Source of the DNA: Streptomyces pluripotens
GTDB lineage: Bacteria > Actinomycetota > Actinomycetes > Streptomycetales > Streptomycetaceae
Reading direction: 5' to 3'
Length of the DNA: 64,000 nt
Assembly: GCF_000802245.2 (NCBI RefSeq)
Contig: NZ_CP021080.1
Location: 2,604,001 to 2,668,000, forward strand
Below are positions 16,540 to 27,531 of this stretch, one piece after another. The stretch's first letter is position 1. Each line of letters opens with the position of its first letter. The notes beneath the pieces were generated by a model, which made no database searches, was not told where the DNA came from, and worked only from the letters and a program-made list of their open reading frames with translations. Position numbers and translations under genes: made by a program.

Positions 16540-18786
16540 TTGCCCAGGTTCAGTGTCATCGTCCCCGCGTACATGGTCCAGGCGTACCTGGCCGAATGCC
16601 TGGACTCGGTGCTCTCGCAGTCGTATCCCGATCTCGAACTGATCGCCGTGGACGACTACTCACCCGACGCCTGCGGCACGATCATCGACGAGTACGCGGC
16701 CCGGGACGCGCGCGTGAAGCCCGTGCACCTGGCGGAGAACCAGGGTCTGGGCCGCGCCCGGAACGCCGGCGCAGAACGGGCCAGCGGTGACTACCTGCTC
16801 TTCCTGGACAGCGATGACACCCTGACGCCGGACGCCCTGGGGGCCATCGCGGACCGGCTGAAGGAGACCGGCGAGCCGGACGTCCTGGTGTACGACTACG
16901 CGCGCACCTACTGGGACGGCCGGACGGTCCGCAACCAGCTCGCCGCCCAACTCGCCCAGGAAGGTCCCGCACCGTTCCGCCTCGAGGACCGGCCAGGGCT
17001 GCTCAGGGTGTTGATGGTGGCCTGGAACAAGGCGTACCGGCGGGAGTTCGTGACGGAGCACGGCTTCACGTTCCCACCCGGCTACTACGAGGACGCCCCG
17101 TGGACCTTCCCGGTGCTGATGACGGCGGAGTCGATCGCCACCCTGGACCGGGTGTGCGTGTACTACCGGCAGCGCCGGCAGGGCAGCATCCTCGGCACCG
17201 TCAGCCGTAGGCACTTCGACCTCTTCGAGCAGTACGACCGGGTGTTCGCATATATCGCAGAGCGGCCGGAACTCGCGCAGTGGCGAGCGGAGTTGTTCCG
17301 GCGGATGGTCGACCACTGCGCGGTCGTGTACACCAGGCGGGACCGGCTGCCCCGCGGCAGCCACGGCGAGTTCCTGCGCCGGTCCCGCGCCCACTACCGC
17401 CGCTACCGCGTCCCCGGTACCAGGGTCCCGCTGCGGCACGCCTTGGTCCGCTTCGGCCTGCATCGCACGTTCCGGGCGCTCCGGCTGGCCTCGGCCGTCC
17501 GCCGCCGGGCGCTGAAGTCGGCCGGGGAACTCGCCCGCGCCCTGCGGTCCGGTGTGCTGCGACTGCACTACCTCATCCAGCTGCGACTGCCGTTGCACCC
17601 CGACCGGGCGGTGTTCACCGCCTCTTGGGGGAGCTGTGACCAGGGGGCACTGGTGGAGGCGTTCCACAGGCACGCCCCGCGCATCCGCACCGCGTGGATC
17701 GCCCGCCCCGAACAGCAGCATGCCGTCCCGCCGGGGCCGCGCCAGCTCCGCCCGGGCACGGCCGCCTACTGGACGGCACTGGCCCGGTCCAGGTACCTGA
17801 TCGGCGCCACCGGCTTCGACCGCCGGCTGCGCAAGCGTCCCAGGCAGCTCTTCGTCCGGACCCACCCCGGCACCCCGCTGGGGCACCTGGGCCTCGACCT
17901 GCAAGAGCGTCCGGCAGCGGCCCGGAACACCGACTTCGAGGAGCTGTTGCACGACGTCGACCGGTGGGACTACGTCGTGTCCGGCAACCGACACTCCACC
18001 CTCACCTGGGAGCGGGTGTTCCCTGGCCGTTACACCACGCTGGAGTACGGTTTGCCGCGCAACGACGTCTTCCAGCGGGCGACCTCGGCGGAGGTGGCGC
18101 GGCTGCGCGAGTCGCTGGGCGTGCCCGAGGGCACGGTCGCGATCCTGTACGCGCCCACGTACCGCGACCACCGCCGCACCCAGCGCCCGCTGCTGGACCT
18201 GGAGCGTATCCTGCGCCGTCTCGGCCCGCGCTTCATGGTCCTGGCCCGCGCCCACCCCGGGTGCCCCGGTTCCCCCGGCCCGGGCGCCCGGATCGTCGAC
18301 GTCAGCGGCCACCCGAGTGTGGAGTCCCTCTGCCTGGCTTCGGACGCACTGCTCACCGACTACGCGCCGCTCATGTTCGACTACGTCAACCTGGACCGGC
18401 CGGTCGTCGTGCACACCGAGGACTGGGAGGCGTACGAGGCGGCGCGCGGCACCTACTTCGACCTGCGTGACTTCCCGCCCGGAGCGGTCGCCCGGAGCGA
18501 GGACGAGCTGATCGACATCTTCACCACCGGCCACTGGCGCGGTTCGCGCTCCGCGCAGCTGCGGGCCGCGTTCCGGGAACGGTTCTGCCCCTACGACGAC
18601 GGGCGCGCTGCCGAACGGGTCGTACGGCACGTCGTGCTGGGCGAACCGGCGGGGGTGCCGGAGATCGTGCCGCTCGCCGAGCGGAAGCCGGTGCCCTCGG
18701 CCGCGTCCGCGTCCGCGCGGGCACGTACCCCACTGGCCACCGTGCCACAACCTTCCGGCCCTCTCCCCGTCACCGAGAGCCGCTGA
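16540..18786 (+). CDS. Bifunctional GT2 glycosyltransferase / CDP-glycerol glycerophosphotransferase-like protein, copy 1
   Basis: 748 residues. The N-terminal GT-A domain (to about 330) starts FSVIVPAYMVQAYLAECL and has the acidic motifs VDDYSPD and LFLDSDD, then the conserved ED box (YYEDAPWTFP). The C-terminal half (about 360-690) is TagF-like, but its key motifs differ from the other copies: HPGTPLG instead of HGTPLK, and TDYAPLMFDY instead of TDYSSIMFDY. The polymerase half may therefore be altered or inactive. The start is TTG at 16540, accepted because all sister copies begin MPRFS there and no in-frame ATG or GTG is available; no clear ribosome site is seen. First of three tandem paralogues, probably acting on wall polymers at the inner membrane. 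Confidence 0.85.
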   Translation: MPRFSVIVPAYMVQAYLAECLDSVLSQSYPDLELIAVDDYSPDACGTIIDEYAARDARVKPVHLAENQGLGRARNAGAERASGDYLLFLDSDDTLTPDALGAIADRLKETGEPDVLVYDYARTYWDGRTVRNQLAAQLAQEGPAPFRLEDRPGLLRVLMVAWNKAYRREFVTEHGFTFPPGYYEDAPWTFPVLMTAESIATLDRVCVYYRQRRQGSILGTVSRRHFDLFEQYDRVFAYIAERPELAQWRAELFRRMVDHCAVVYTRRDRLPRGSHGEFLRRSRAHYRRYRVPGTRVPLRHALVRFGLHRTFRALRLASAVRRRALKSAGELARALRSGVLRLHYLIQLRLPLHPDRAVFTASWGSCDQGALVEAFHRHAPRIRTAWIARPEQQHAVPPGPRQLRPGTAAYWTALARSRYLIGATGFDRRLRKRPRQLFVRTHPGTPLGHLGLDLQERPAAARNTDFEELLHDVDRWDYVVSGNRHSTLTWERVFPGRYTTLEYGLPRNDVFQRATSAEVARLRESLGVPEGTVAILYAPTYRDHRRTQRPLLDLERILRRLGPRFMVLARAHPGCPGSPGPGARIVDVSGHPSVESLCLASDALLTDYAPLMFDYVNLDRPVVVHTEDWEAYEAARGTYFDLRDFPPGAVARSEDELIDIFTTGHWRGSRSAQLRAAFRERFCPYDDGRAAERVVRHVVLGEPAGVPEIVPLAERKPVPSAASASARARTPLATVPQPSGPLPVTESR

Positions 18787-18911
18787 ACACCGTTGATCTC
18801 TCCGGGAGTTCCCATGCCCCTCGGCTCGACCCGGCCCACCCCGAGCCGGCCGTCCACCTGGCGTCCGGCGGGACGGCCCGGCCGCGTCCGCAAGACGACA
18901 GAGAGAACAGA
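18787..18911. other. Spacer between TagF-like copies 1 and 2
   Basis: 125 bases. It contains a complementary pair CGGCTCG/CGAGCCG near 18825-18855 that could form a weak attenuating hairpin, and a purine-rich ACAGAGAGAACAG before the next ATG acting as ribosome site. Confidence 0.35.
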
Positions 18912-21161
18912 ATGCCCCGCTTCAGCATTATCGTCCCGTCCCATGGGGTCGCCGGCCGGCTGTCCCAGGCGCTGGATTCGGTCCTCGACCAGTCCTTCGG
19001 CGACCTGCAGCTGATCCCGGTCTGCGACGCCCCCGAGGCTCCGGTCGCGGGGGGTCCCCCCTGTTCGAGCGCAGTCGGGGCCCCGGGGGAGATCGCCGCC
19101 GGATACGCCGAGCGGGACTGTCGGGTGATCCCCGTCCACTCGCCGCCGTCCGCCGGTCTGAGCGGGGCACGCAACGCGGGGATGCGGGCGGCGACCGGCG
19201 CGTACGTCCTCTTCCTCGACGGCGACGACCTGCTGCTGCCGGGCGCGCTCGCGGCGCTGGACGCCCGCCTGACCGAGACCGCCGGCGTGGACGTGCTGTA
19301 CGTCGAGCACGAGCGCACCCCCTGGTGGGAGGGCGAACCGGGCAACCCGGCCGGGCCCCTGCTCGCCAAGGCTCCGAAGGGTGCCTTCACACCCGCCGAC
19401 CTGCCCGGGCTGACCGGCGTGCAGGTGCCCGCATGGAGCGCCGTCTACCGCCGCGCCTTCCTCGCCGAGCACGAACTCACCTTCCCAGAGGGTCACTTCA
19501 CCGACCTTGGCTGGGGCGGACTGGCCACGCTCGCCGCCGGACGCATCGCAGTGCTACGCCGGGTCGTCGTACGACACCGGCTACGCCGGCAGGGCAGCCG
19601 GCTCAACCTGCCCGGAGCACACCAGCACGCTCTGCTCGACCAGGTGGAGCTGGTGCTGACGCGAGCGGCCGAACGCGGGCTGCCCGTCGAGCGGACCGGG
19701 CCACTGTTCGAGCAATTGTTCGCGGTGGTGTTGAAGACGGTGTCGCACCCGGAACGGTTGCCCTCCGGGCACCGGGCGTTCTTCCGCCGGGCCGGCCGCC
19801 TCTACCGGAAGCACCGGCCGGCGGGCCACCGGACGCCGGGCGGCAGCCTGGGCGTGCAGCACCGGTTGCTGGCGACGGGCGCGTACACCGCTTTCCGCGC
19901 GCTGCGCGGCGCCAACCGGGCAGCCGCACACTCCGGCGAGCGGCTGCCGCGCCCCCGCACGCTGCGGAGCCGGCTGCGCTACGCCCGGGACCTGCGCCGC
20001 CCGCTCGACCCCGGCCTCGCGGTGTACTGCGCGTACTGGGGCCGCGGCTACGCCTGCAACCCGGCCGCGATCCACGCCAAGGCCCGCGAACTCGCCCCGC
20101 ACATCCGCTCGGTGTTCCTGGTGGAGGCCGACCAGGCGCACACCGTGCCGGCTGACGTCGAGTACGCGGTGATCGGCTCCCGCCGTTACTGGGAGGTACT
20201 GGCCCGCGCCAAGTACCTCGTCAACAACGCCAACTTCGCAGAGGGAATCGTCAAGCGGCCCGGCAGCGTGCACCTGCAGACCCAGCACGGCACGCCGCTG
20301 AAGAAGATGGGCGTGGACCAGTCGACGTACCCGGTGGTGGCCGCACGGTCCGGCAGCTTCGCCAAGCTGCTGGGCCGGGTCGACCGCTGGGACTTCAACC
20401 TCTCCGCCAACCGGCATTCCACCCAGACGTGGGAACGCGCCTTCCCCGGCTCGTACGAGCACCTGGAGTACGGCTATCCGCGCAACGACGTCTACTACAC
20501 GGCCACCGCCAAGGACGTCGCCCGGGTCCGGCGGGAGCTGGGCGTCCCCGAGGGCAAGACGGCCGTGCTGTACGCACCGACCCACCGCGACCACCACACC
20601 GGCTTCGAGACCGGCCTGGACCTGGAGGCGTTCTGCGAGGCGGCCGGCGAGGACATCGTGGTGCTGCTGCGGGCCCACTACTTCTACGACCAGGGCCGGG
20701 CCGGGGGCACCGGCCGGACCGGCCGGATCATCGACGTGACCGCGCACCGCTGTGCCGAGGACGTGGCCCTGGCCGCGGACGCGCTGGTCACCGACTATTC
20801 GTCGATCATGTTCGACTACGCCAACCTGGACCGGCCGATCGTCGTGTACGCCGACGACTGGGAGGTCTACCGGGAGACCCGGGGCGTCTATTTCGATCTG
20901 ACGGCCGAACCGCCCGGACTCGTCGTCCGCACGCCCCAGGAACTGGCCGCCGTCTTCCGGGACGGCTCGTACGCGGGCCCGGAGGCCCGTGCGCTGCGGA
21001 CCGCGTTCCGGGAGCGGTTCTGCGAGTTCGACGACGGACAGGCCGCCGAGCGCGTCGTGCGACGGGTGCTGCTCGACGAACCGCCGGAGGTGGTGCCGGC
21101 CGTGATCCCGCTCGCGGAGCGCATCCCCGCCCCCGCCGCCGCGACCCTCGTGAGGAGCTGA
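18912..21161 (+). CDS. Bifunctional GT2 glycosyltransferase / CDP-glycerol glycerophosphotransferase, copy 2
   Basis: 749 residues. The GT-A domain opens FSIIVPSHGVAGRLSQAL and has LFLDGDDLLLPG, but the second acidic site after the first strand is altered (CDAPEAP instead of VDDxSPD). A 43-base palindromic element at 19049-19091 is inserted within it, encoding GGPPCSSAVGAPG, and may disturb this domain. The TagF half looks intact: THGTPLK-type motif QHGTPLKKMG, LLRAHYFY, and TDYSSIMFDYANLDRP. It should transfer polyol-phosphate units from a CDP donor onto a lipid-linked wall polymer. The next gene starts 6 bases after its stop, so copies 2 and 3 are co-translated. Confidence 0.88.
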   Translation: MPRFSIIVPSHGVAGRLSQALDSVLDQSFGDLQLIPVCDAPEAPVAGGPPCSSAVGAPGEIAAGYAERDCRVIPVHSPPSAGLSGARNAGMRAATGAYVLFLDGDDLLLPGALAALDARLTETAGVDVLYVEHERTPWWEGEPGNPAGPLLAKAPKGAFTPADLPGLTGVQVPAWSAVYRRAFLAEHELTFPEGHFTDLGWGGLATLAAGRIAVLRRVVVRHRLRRQGSRLNLPGAHQHALLDQVELVLTRAAERGLPVERTGPLFEQLFAVVLKTVSHPERLPSGHRAFFRRAGRLYRKHRPAGHRTPGGSLGVQHRLLATGAYTAFRALRGANRAAAHSGERLPRPRTLRSRLRYARDLRRPLDPGLAVYCAYWGRGYACNPAAIHAKARELAPHIRSVFLVEADQAHTVPADVEYAVIGSRRYWEVLARAKYLVNNANFAEGIVKRPGSVHLQTQHGTPLKKMGVDQSTYPVVAARSGSFAKLLGRVDRWDFNLSANRHSTQTWERAFPGSYEHLEYGYPRNDVYYTATAKDVARVRRELGVPEGKTAVLYAPTHRDHHTGFETGLDLEAFCEAAGEDIVVLLRAHYFYDQGRAGGTGRTGRIIDVTAHRCAEDVALAADALVTDYSSIMFDYANLDRPIVVYADDWEVYRETRGVYFDLTAEPPGLVVRTPQELAAVFRDGSYAGPEARALRTAFRERFCEFDDGQAAERVVRRVLLDEPPEVVPAVIPLAERIPAPAAATLVRS
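19049..19091 (+). repeat. Short GC-rich palindromic element inserted in frame in TagF-like copy 2
   Basis: Plus strand starts GGGGGGTCCCCCC and ends CCCCGGGGGAG. Its reverse complement aligns end to end with the element at 8067-8111 (common CTCCCCC start, central CCGAC, common CAGGGGGGACCCCC end). The same peptide style (GGPP...GAPG) results. Confidence 0.7.
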
Positions 21162-21167
21162 CCCGCC

Positions 21168-23420
<2,253 letters not shown>

Positions 23421-23429
23421 AGCCGGGTG

Positions 23430-23480
23430 GCAGGGGCCGGTCCCGGGACCAACGGCATCCCTGGGGGAACCGGCCCCTGC
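23430..23480. terminator. Shared terminator between TagF-like copy 3 and ohr
   Basis: Perfect 12-bp outer stem GCAGGGGCCGGT/ACCGGCCCCTGC with further pairing inside, between two convergent stop codons 73 bases apart. No T tract, as is common in Streptomyces. Confidence 0.8.
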
Positions 23481-23493
23481 AGGAGGCTGACGG

Positions 23494-23907
23494 TCACTCG
23501 ATGACGAGCTCGACGTCGATGTTGCCGCGGGTGGCGTTGGAGTACGGGCAGACCTGGTGGGCGGTCTCGACCAGCTTGCGGCCGGTCGGCTCGTCCACGG
23601 TGCCGGGCAGTTCGACGCGCAGGGTCACCTTCAGCCCGAAACCCTCGCCCTGCTTGCCGATGCCGACCTCGGCGGTCACCGCAGCGTCGCTGACGTCCAC
23701 CTTCGCCTGCCGTCCGACGAGCCCGAGGGCACTACCGAAACAGGCGGCGTAACCGGCAGCGAAGAGCTGCTCCGGGTTGGTGCCCTGGCCGGTGCCGCCC
23801 AGTTCCACCGGCATGGCCAGGGCGAGGTCGATCTTGCCGTCGGAGGAGACGGCACGGCCCTCGCGGCCGTGGGTGGCGGTGGCGACAGCGGTGTAGAGCG
23901 CATCCAT
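23494..23907 (-). CDS. ohr: Organic hydroperoxide resistance protein (Ohr/OsmC family)
   Basis: 137 residues. It reduces organic hydroperoxides to alcohols using two reactive cysteines, both visible: AACFGSAL in the long helix and VCPYSNATRGN near the C-terminus. The N-terminus LYTAVATATHGREG is typical of Ohr rather than OsmC. The ATG at 23907 is preferred over an upstream in-frame start because it matches the family and has GAGGGATGG upstream. Divergent from the MarR gene ohrR, with two palindromes between them, so it is very probably de-repressed by organic peroxide. Confidence 0.95.
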   Translation of the reverse strand: MDALYTAVATATHGREGRAVSSDGKIDLALAMPVELGGTGQGTNPEQLFAAGYAACFGSALGLVGRQAKVDVSDAAVTAEVGIGKQGEGFGLKVTLRVELPGTVDEPTGRKLVETAHQVCPYSNATRGNIDVELVIE

Positions 23908-23981
23908 GGAAGACCATCCCTCATGAAGTCGGAGATCACGGTGGCCCCTGTTCCCGCCACCGCACGACCATAAGTAGAGCA

Positions 23982-24002
23982 CACAATTAAATTGTGCACA
24001 AC
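23982..24002. promoter_or_regulatory. OhrR operator palindromes in the ohr-ohrR divergent promoter
   Basis: A perfect 15-base palindrome CACAATTAAATTGTG (23982-23996) overlaps a second one, TTGTGCACAA (23993-24002). AATT-rich palindromes of this kind are the known OhrR boxes. Reading toward ohr, a TTGTGC -35 lies inside the operator with a 17-base spacer to TCTACT, so binding would block ohr transcription. Confidence 0.8.
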
Positions 24003-24032
24003 TAAATGGCTCGCAAGAGCTATCCTGGACGT

Positions 24033-24539
24033 ATGACCGCCACGCCGCCTCCTGCCACCCCCTCCGGTACGCCCCCGGGCGATGTCGGCTGGCTCCGTCT
24101 GGACCGCCAGATCTGCTTCTCCCTGCACGCGGCGTCCCGCGCCTTCAACGGCGTCTACCGAGTGATCCTCAAGGACCTCGGGCTCACCTACCCGCAGTAC
24201 CTGGTCATGCTGGTGCTGTGGGAAGAGGGCGACCTGCCCGTCAAGAAGCTCGGCGAGCACCTGCGGCTCGATTCCGGCACGCTGTCCCCGCTGATCAAGC
24301 GGTTGGAAGGGGCCGGCCTCGTACGACGCGAGCGCAGCGCGCACGACGAGCGGTCGGTTCGGGTGCGGCCCACTGAGGAGGGCATCGCATTGCGCGATCG
24401 CGCCCTGGAAGTACCACGGCGGATCGTGGCGGCGACCGGCTTCGACCTGGAGGAGATCGCCGAGCTCCGCACACGGCTCGACCAGCTCACCACCGCCCTG
24501 GACGCGGCAGCATCGGCACAGGCGCGGGACGTTCGCTGA
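24033..24539 (+). CDS. ohrR: MarR-family organic peroxide sensor/repressor OhrR
   Basis: 168 residues. Near the start of the core is RQICFSLHAASRAF, with the single reactive cysteine that defines OhrR-type sensors, followed by the MarR winged helix (YPQYLVMLVLWEEG, LGEHLRLDSGTLSPLIKRLE, ARREVS-like wing RRERSAHDERSVRV). Oxidation of the cysteine releases the protein from DNA. An in-frame ATG at 24006 would add nine residues; 24033 is preferred because 24006 lies only 4 bases after the operator. TATCCT at 24021-24026 could be the -10 of a leaderless transcript starting at 24033. The 3' end overlaps the convergent gene by 53 bases. Confidence 0.92.
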   Translation: MTATPPPATPSGTPPGDVGWLRLDRQICFSLHAASRAFNGVYRVILKDLGLTYPQYLVMLVLWEEGDLPVKKLGEHLRLDSGTLSPLIKRLEGAGLVRRERSAHDERSVRVRPTEEGIALRDRALEVPRRIVAATGFDLEEIAELRTRLDQLTTALDAAASAQARDVR

Positions 24540-26124
24540 CCCGGCGGACGTAGAGCCGGACGGTCACCCCGTTCCGCGCCGTGTCCTCCCGCTCCCAGAA
24601 CTCCTGGTTTAGCACTGCGAGTTTGGCGCGCTCGGTGCGGCTGCCCGGGATCCAGCGGCCGGTGACCAGGTCCAGGTCGGCCACGACCCACACCCGGTCC
24701 AACCCGGCCAGTCTGCGGCGCAGTTCGCCGGGCCCGACCTCACGCCCGTACAGCGTCCCCGAGGCGCGTGCTCCCTCCACCAGGGCCACGTCCCGGACTC
24801 CGCGGAACGCCCCCGGGTACGTGAGGGCCACATTGCGCGTGTGCGCCGGTAGGAACAGCACCGGGTCCCCGGGGCTCAGCTCCCTCCCGGCAACCCGGGA
24901 GACGGCTGCGAGATCGTCGGGCCGGGTGCCGGGGTTGCGGTCCGCGCGCAGCAGCGGCAGCTGGTGCAGAAGGGAGACGGCTGCGGCCAGCACCCCGGCG
25001 AGGGTGACGAGCCAGGACCGCGAAAGGGGGCCGCGCCACGGCAGGCAGTCCCCTCGCGTACCGCGGGCGGCCGACCGCGCCACCGCCCCGGCCACCGCAT
25101 CCGCTCCTGCAGCCACCAGCAGCACGGCCCCGCCCAGTGCGTACAGCACGTACCGGTCGACGTACAGCGGCGAGAACTGTGACACCAGCATCAGCACCAA
25201 GGGCGGCACCACCGCCAGCGGCAGAGCCACCCTGGCGCAGGTGACCTCCCCCGGCCGCCCGGCCAGTCCCGCCAGCCCCGCCACGGCGAGCCCCAGACAC
25301 ACCCAGTACACCCCTGCCGTCGGCCCCAGAAACCCCCGCAGCAGTCCCTCCGCGGTGGCCACCGTGGGCCTGCGCAGCCATGCCACCTGGGCCGCCTGGG
25401 TCCGCGACACCAGGACCAGTGGCAGCAGGGCGAGCACGACCGCGCCCGCCGCGCACCCCCAGCCCCGCCACACCCGCGCACCGGCCCGGGCGAGCACCAG
25501 CGACACCGCGTGGGCGAGCAGCAGCAGCACCGCGAACTCGTGCAGCCAGCAGGTGACGCCGAGGACGGCTCCGTACGCCCACCACGAACCCCCCTGCGCA
25601 GATCGTACGAACAGCAGCGTGGCGCCGGTGGCGCCGGCCGCCACCAGGGCGTAGGAACGACCCTCCTGGGCGTAGTGGCCCGCCATCGGGGCGACGGCGT
25701 AGAGCAGGCCGGCCCACAGGCCGACGCGCGGCCGGACCAGTCGGCTACCGAGAGCGCCCACTAGGCCGGCCGTCACCGCCGCCGCGCACACCGACGGCAG
25801 CCGGAGGACCACCTCGCCCGGATGGACGGCGAGCACGGCGTGCACGAGGAGGTAGTACAGACCGTGCACCGCGTCCACATCGTGCAACAGCTGCCAGATC
25901 TGCGGCACCGTGCGGCGCGCGACCTGGAAGCTGACGGCCTCGTCGCGCCACATCCCACCCCGGTCGAGCCCCCATAGGCCCAGCCCGAGCATCACCAGCG
26001 CGGGCGCGTACACGGCGACCGCCCGATGCGACCGCGGTTTCCATGACTGCACCCTCCGCAAGGACGGAATCTGCACCTGCGGTTTCCGCGGCTGCGGTTT
26101 CACACGAAGCCCGACGTTCACCAT
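24487..26124 (-). CDS. Polytopic membrane glycosyltransferase, GT39/ArnT-like
   Basis: 545 residues with about 10-12 hydrophobic helices. The first extracytoplasmic loop carries the acidic catalytic motif of GT-C enzymes (MWRDEAVSF), and the second loop has HYAQEGRSYAL, both typical of the GT39/PMT-like family that moves a sugar from a polyprenyl-phosphate donor to an acceptor outside the membrane. The C-terminal soluble part is about 120 residues. The gene converges on ohrR and overlaps its last 53 bases. Upstream it is divergent from a GT87-like gene, so the two may share a 91-base promoter region. Substrate unknown; a role in glycosylating wall polymers or secreted proteins is an inference. 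Confidence 0.85.
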   Translation of the reverse strand: MVNVGLRVKPQPRKPQVQIPSLRRVQSWKPRSHRAVAVYAPALVMLGLGLWGLDRGGMWRDEAVSFQVARRTVPQIWQLLHDVDAVHGLYYLLVHAVLAVHPGEVVLRLPSVCAAAVTAGLVGALGSRLVRPRVGLWAGLLYAVAPMAGHYAQEGRSYALVAAGATGATLLFVRSAQGGSWWAYGAVLGVTCWLHEFAVLLLLAHAVSLVLARAGARVWRGWGCAAGAVVLALLPLVLVSRTQAAQVAWLRRPTVATAEGLLRGFLGPTAGVYWVCLGLAVAGLAGLAGRPGEVTCARVALPLAVVPPLVLMLVSQFSPLYVDRYVLYALGGAVLLVAAGADAVAGAVARSAARGTRGDCLPWRGPLSRSWLVTLAGVLAAAVSLLHQLPLLRADRNPGTRPDDLAAVSRVAGRELSPGDPVLFLPAHTRNVALTYPGAFRGVRDVALVEGARASGTLYGREVGPGELRRRLAGLDRVWVVADLDLVTGRWIPGSRTERAKLAVLNQEFWEREDTARNGVTVRLYVRRVSERPAPVPMLPRPGRW

Positions 26125-26215
26125 GGACCGATCTTTTGCGATTAGTCAGCCTTTGCCGGTCATTGACGGCGTATCGGCGTGGATACACCATCCGCACCGC
26201 TTAGGCTCCCATGCG

Positions 26216-27487
26216 ATGAACCGTCACCGTGTCACCTCCGGCCCGGTCCTCGCCCTCACCGCCCTCTGGCTCGCCACCCGCACCCTGATGCTCTGGCTGT
26301 TGGTCCACGACAGCGCCCCCCTGCTGGGCGGGGGCTCGGTGACCCGGGAGGTGTGGCGGCTATACCACCACTGGTACGGCGTCCTCGCGCACGGCGCCTT
26401 CCCGACCCACGACGCGCTGTGGCAGTACCCTCCGGGCGCTGGCGCGGTGCTCCTGGCACCGGGCCTGCTGCCGGGAGTGACGTACTTCCAAGCGTTCGTG
26501 GTGCTGACCCTGGCCGTGGACGCGCTGACCGCCGCAACGCTGGTCCGCACCGGCACCCGTCCCGGACGGAGCCTGCGCGGTGCGGCCCTGTGGACGGGCG
26601 GGCTGCCGCTGCTGCTGCACATCCCGCTCGCCCGGTACGACGTCCAGGTCACCGCCCTGGCCGTGCTGTCCCTGCTGCGGGCGTCGCGTTCCCCGCGCGC
26701 GGGCGGGGCGTTCGCGGCGTTGGGCGCGCTGGTGAAGGTGTGGCCGGCGCTGCTGCTGCTCGGCACGCCCCGGGGGCGGACAACCCGCACGGCATGGGGG
26801 TGGGCGGCGATCACCGGAACCGCCTGCCTCTGCCTGCTCTCCTTCTGTTTCACCGATCCGCTGTCCTTCCTTCGGGAACAGAGCGGGCGCGGGGTGCAGA
26901 TCGAGTCGCTCGGCGGCACGGCGCTCAACCTCGCACGGCACGCCGGCTGGTCCGGCCGGCCCCGCTACCAGTACGGCGCGATCGAACTGGTCGGCCCGTA
27001 CGTGCACGTCGTCGCGACCGCCTCGCTCGCACTCACGGGACTGGCCTTCGGGCTGCTGGTGCTGTGGCGGCTGCGCGCCAGGCGCTGGAGCGAGGCCACG
27101 CCGTATGACGCGGCCCTGTGCGCGGTGCTGCTGTTCACGGTCACCAGCCGGGTCATCAGCCCGCAGTACCTGATCTGGCTGCTGGGCCTCGCCGCCGTGT
27201 GCCTCACCTCGCGGCACACCGGCCAGCGCCCGGTGGCCCTGCTGGTCCTGGCGGCTTCCGCGCTGAGCACGGTGGCGTTCCCGATGTGCTACCGCGAGGT
27301 GATCGCGGGAACCTGGACCGGCTGCCTGTTGATGCTGGGCCGCAACGCGCTGCTGGCAGCCGCCGCCGCGCTGTCGTTCGTCCGGCTGTGGCAGTCCACC
27401 CGGACATCCTCCGGAAAGAACGCGCCAACCACGCAACCCCGCCCTGTTTCCCACCGTCTTCTGAATCGACCACTAAGCATCTCCTAA
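26216..27487 (+). CDS. Polytopic membrane mannosyltransferase-like protein (GT87 family)
   Basis: 423 residues, about 10 helices. The N-terminal loop after helix 1 and the segment YGVLAHGAFPTHDALWQYPPGA match the pattern of GT87 polyprenol-phosphate-mannose-dependent transferases, as does the later VTSRVISPQYLIWLLGL. The in-frame ATG at 26216 gives a sensible N-terminus; the longer frame upstream overlaps the divergent gene. No clear Shine-Dalgarno; TAGGCT at 26202-26207 is spaced for a nearly leaderless message. A GT2 gene starts 44 bases downstream on the same strand, so they may form an operon with galE. Confidence 0.8.
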   Translation: MNRHRVTSGPVLALTALWLATRTLMLWLLVHDSAPLLGGGSVTREVWRLYHHWYGVLAHGAFPTHDALWQYPPGAGAVLLAPGLLPGVTYFQAFVVLTLAVDALTAATLVRTGTRPGRSLRGAALWTGGLPLLLHIPLARYDVQVTALAVLSLLRASRSPRAGGAFAALGALVKVWPALLLLGTPRGRTTRTAWGWAAITGTACLCLLSFCFTDPLSFLREQSGRGVQIESLGGTALNLARHAGWSGRPRYQYGAIELVGPYVHVVATASLALTGLAFGLLVLWRLRARRWSEATPYDAALCAVLLFTVTSRVISPQYLIWLLGLAAVCLTSRHTGQRPVALLVLAASALSTVAFPMCYREVIAGTWTGCLLMLGRNALLAAAAALSFVRLWQSTRTSSGKNAPTTQPRPVSHRLLNRPLSIS

Positions 27488-27531
27488 CGGACTATTACCC
27501 CGCATTCCTACGCTTCCGGCCCGTGGACCCC

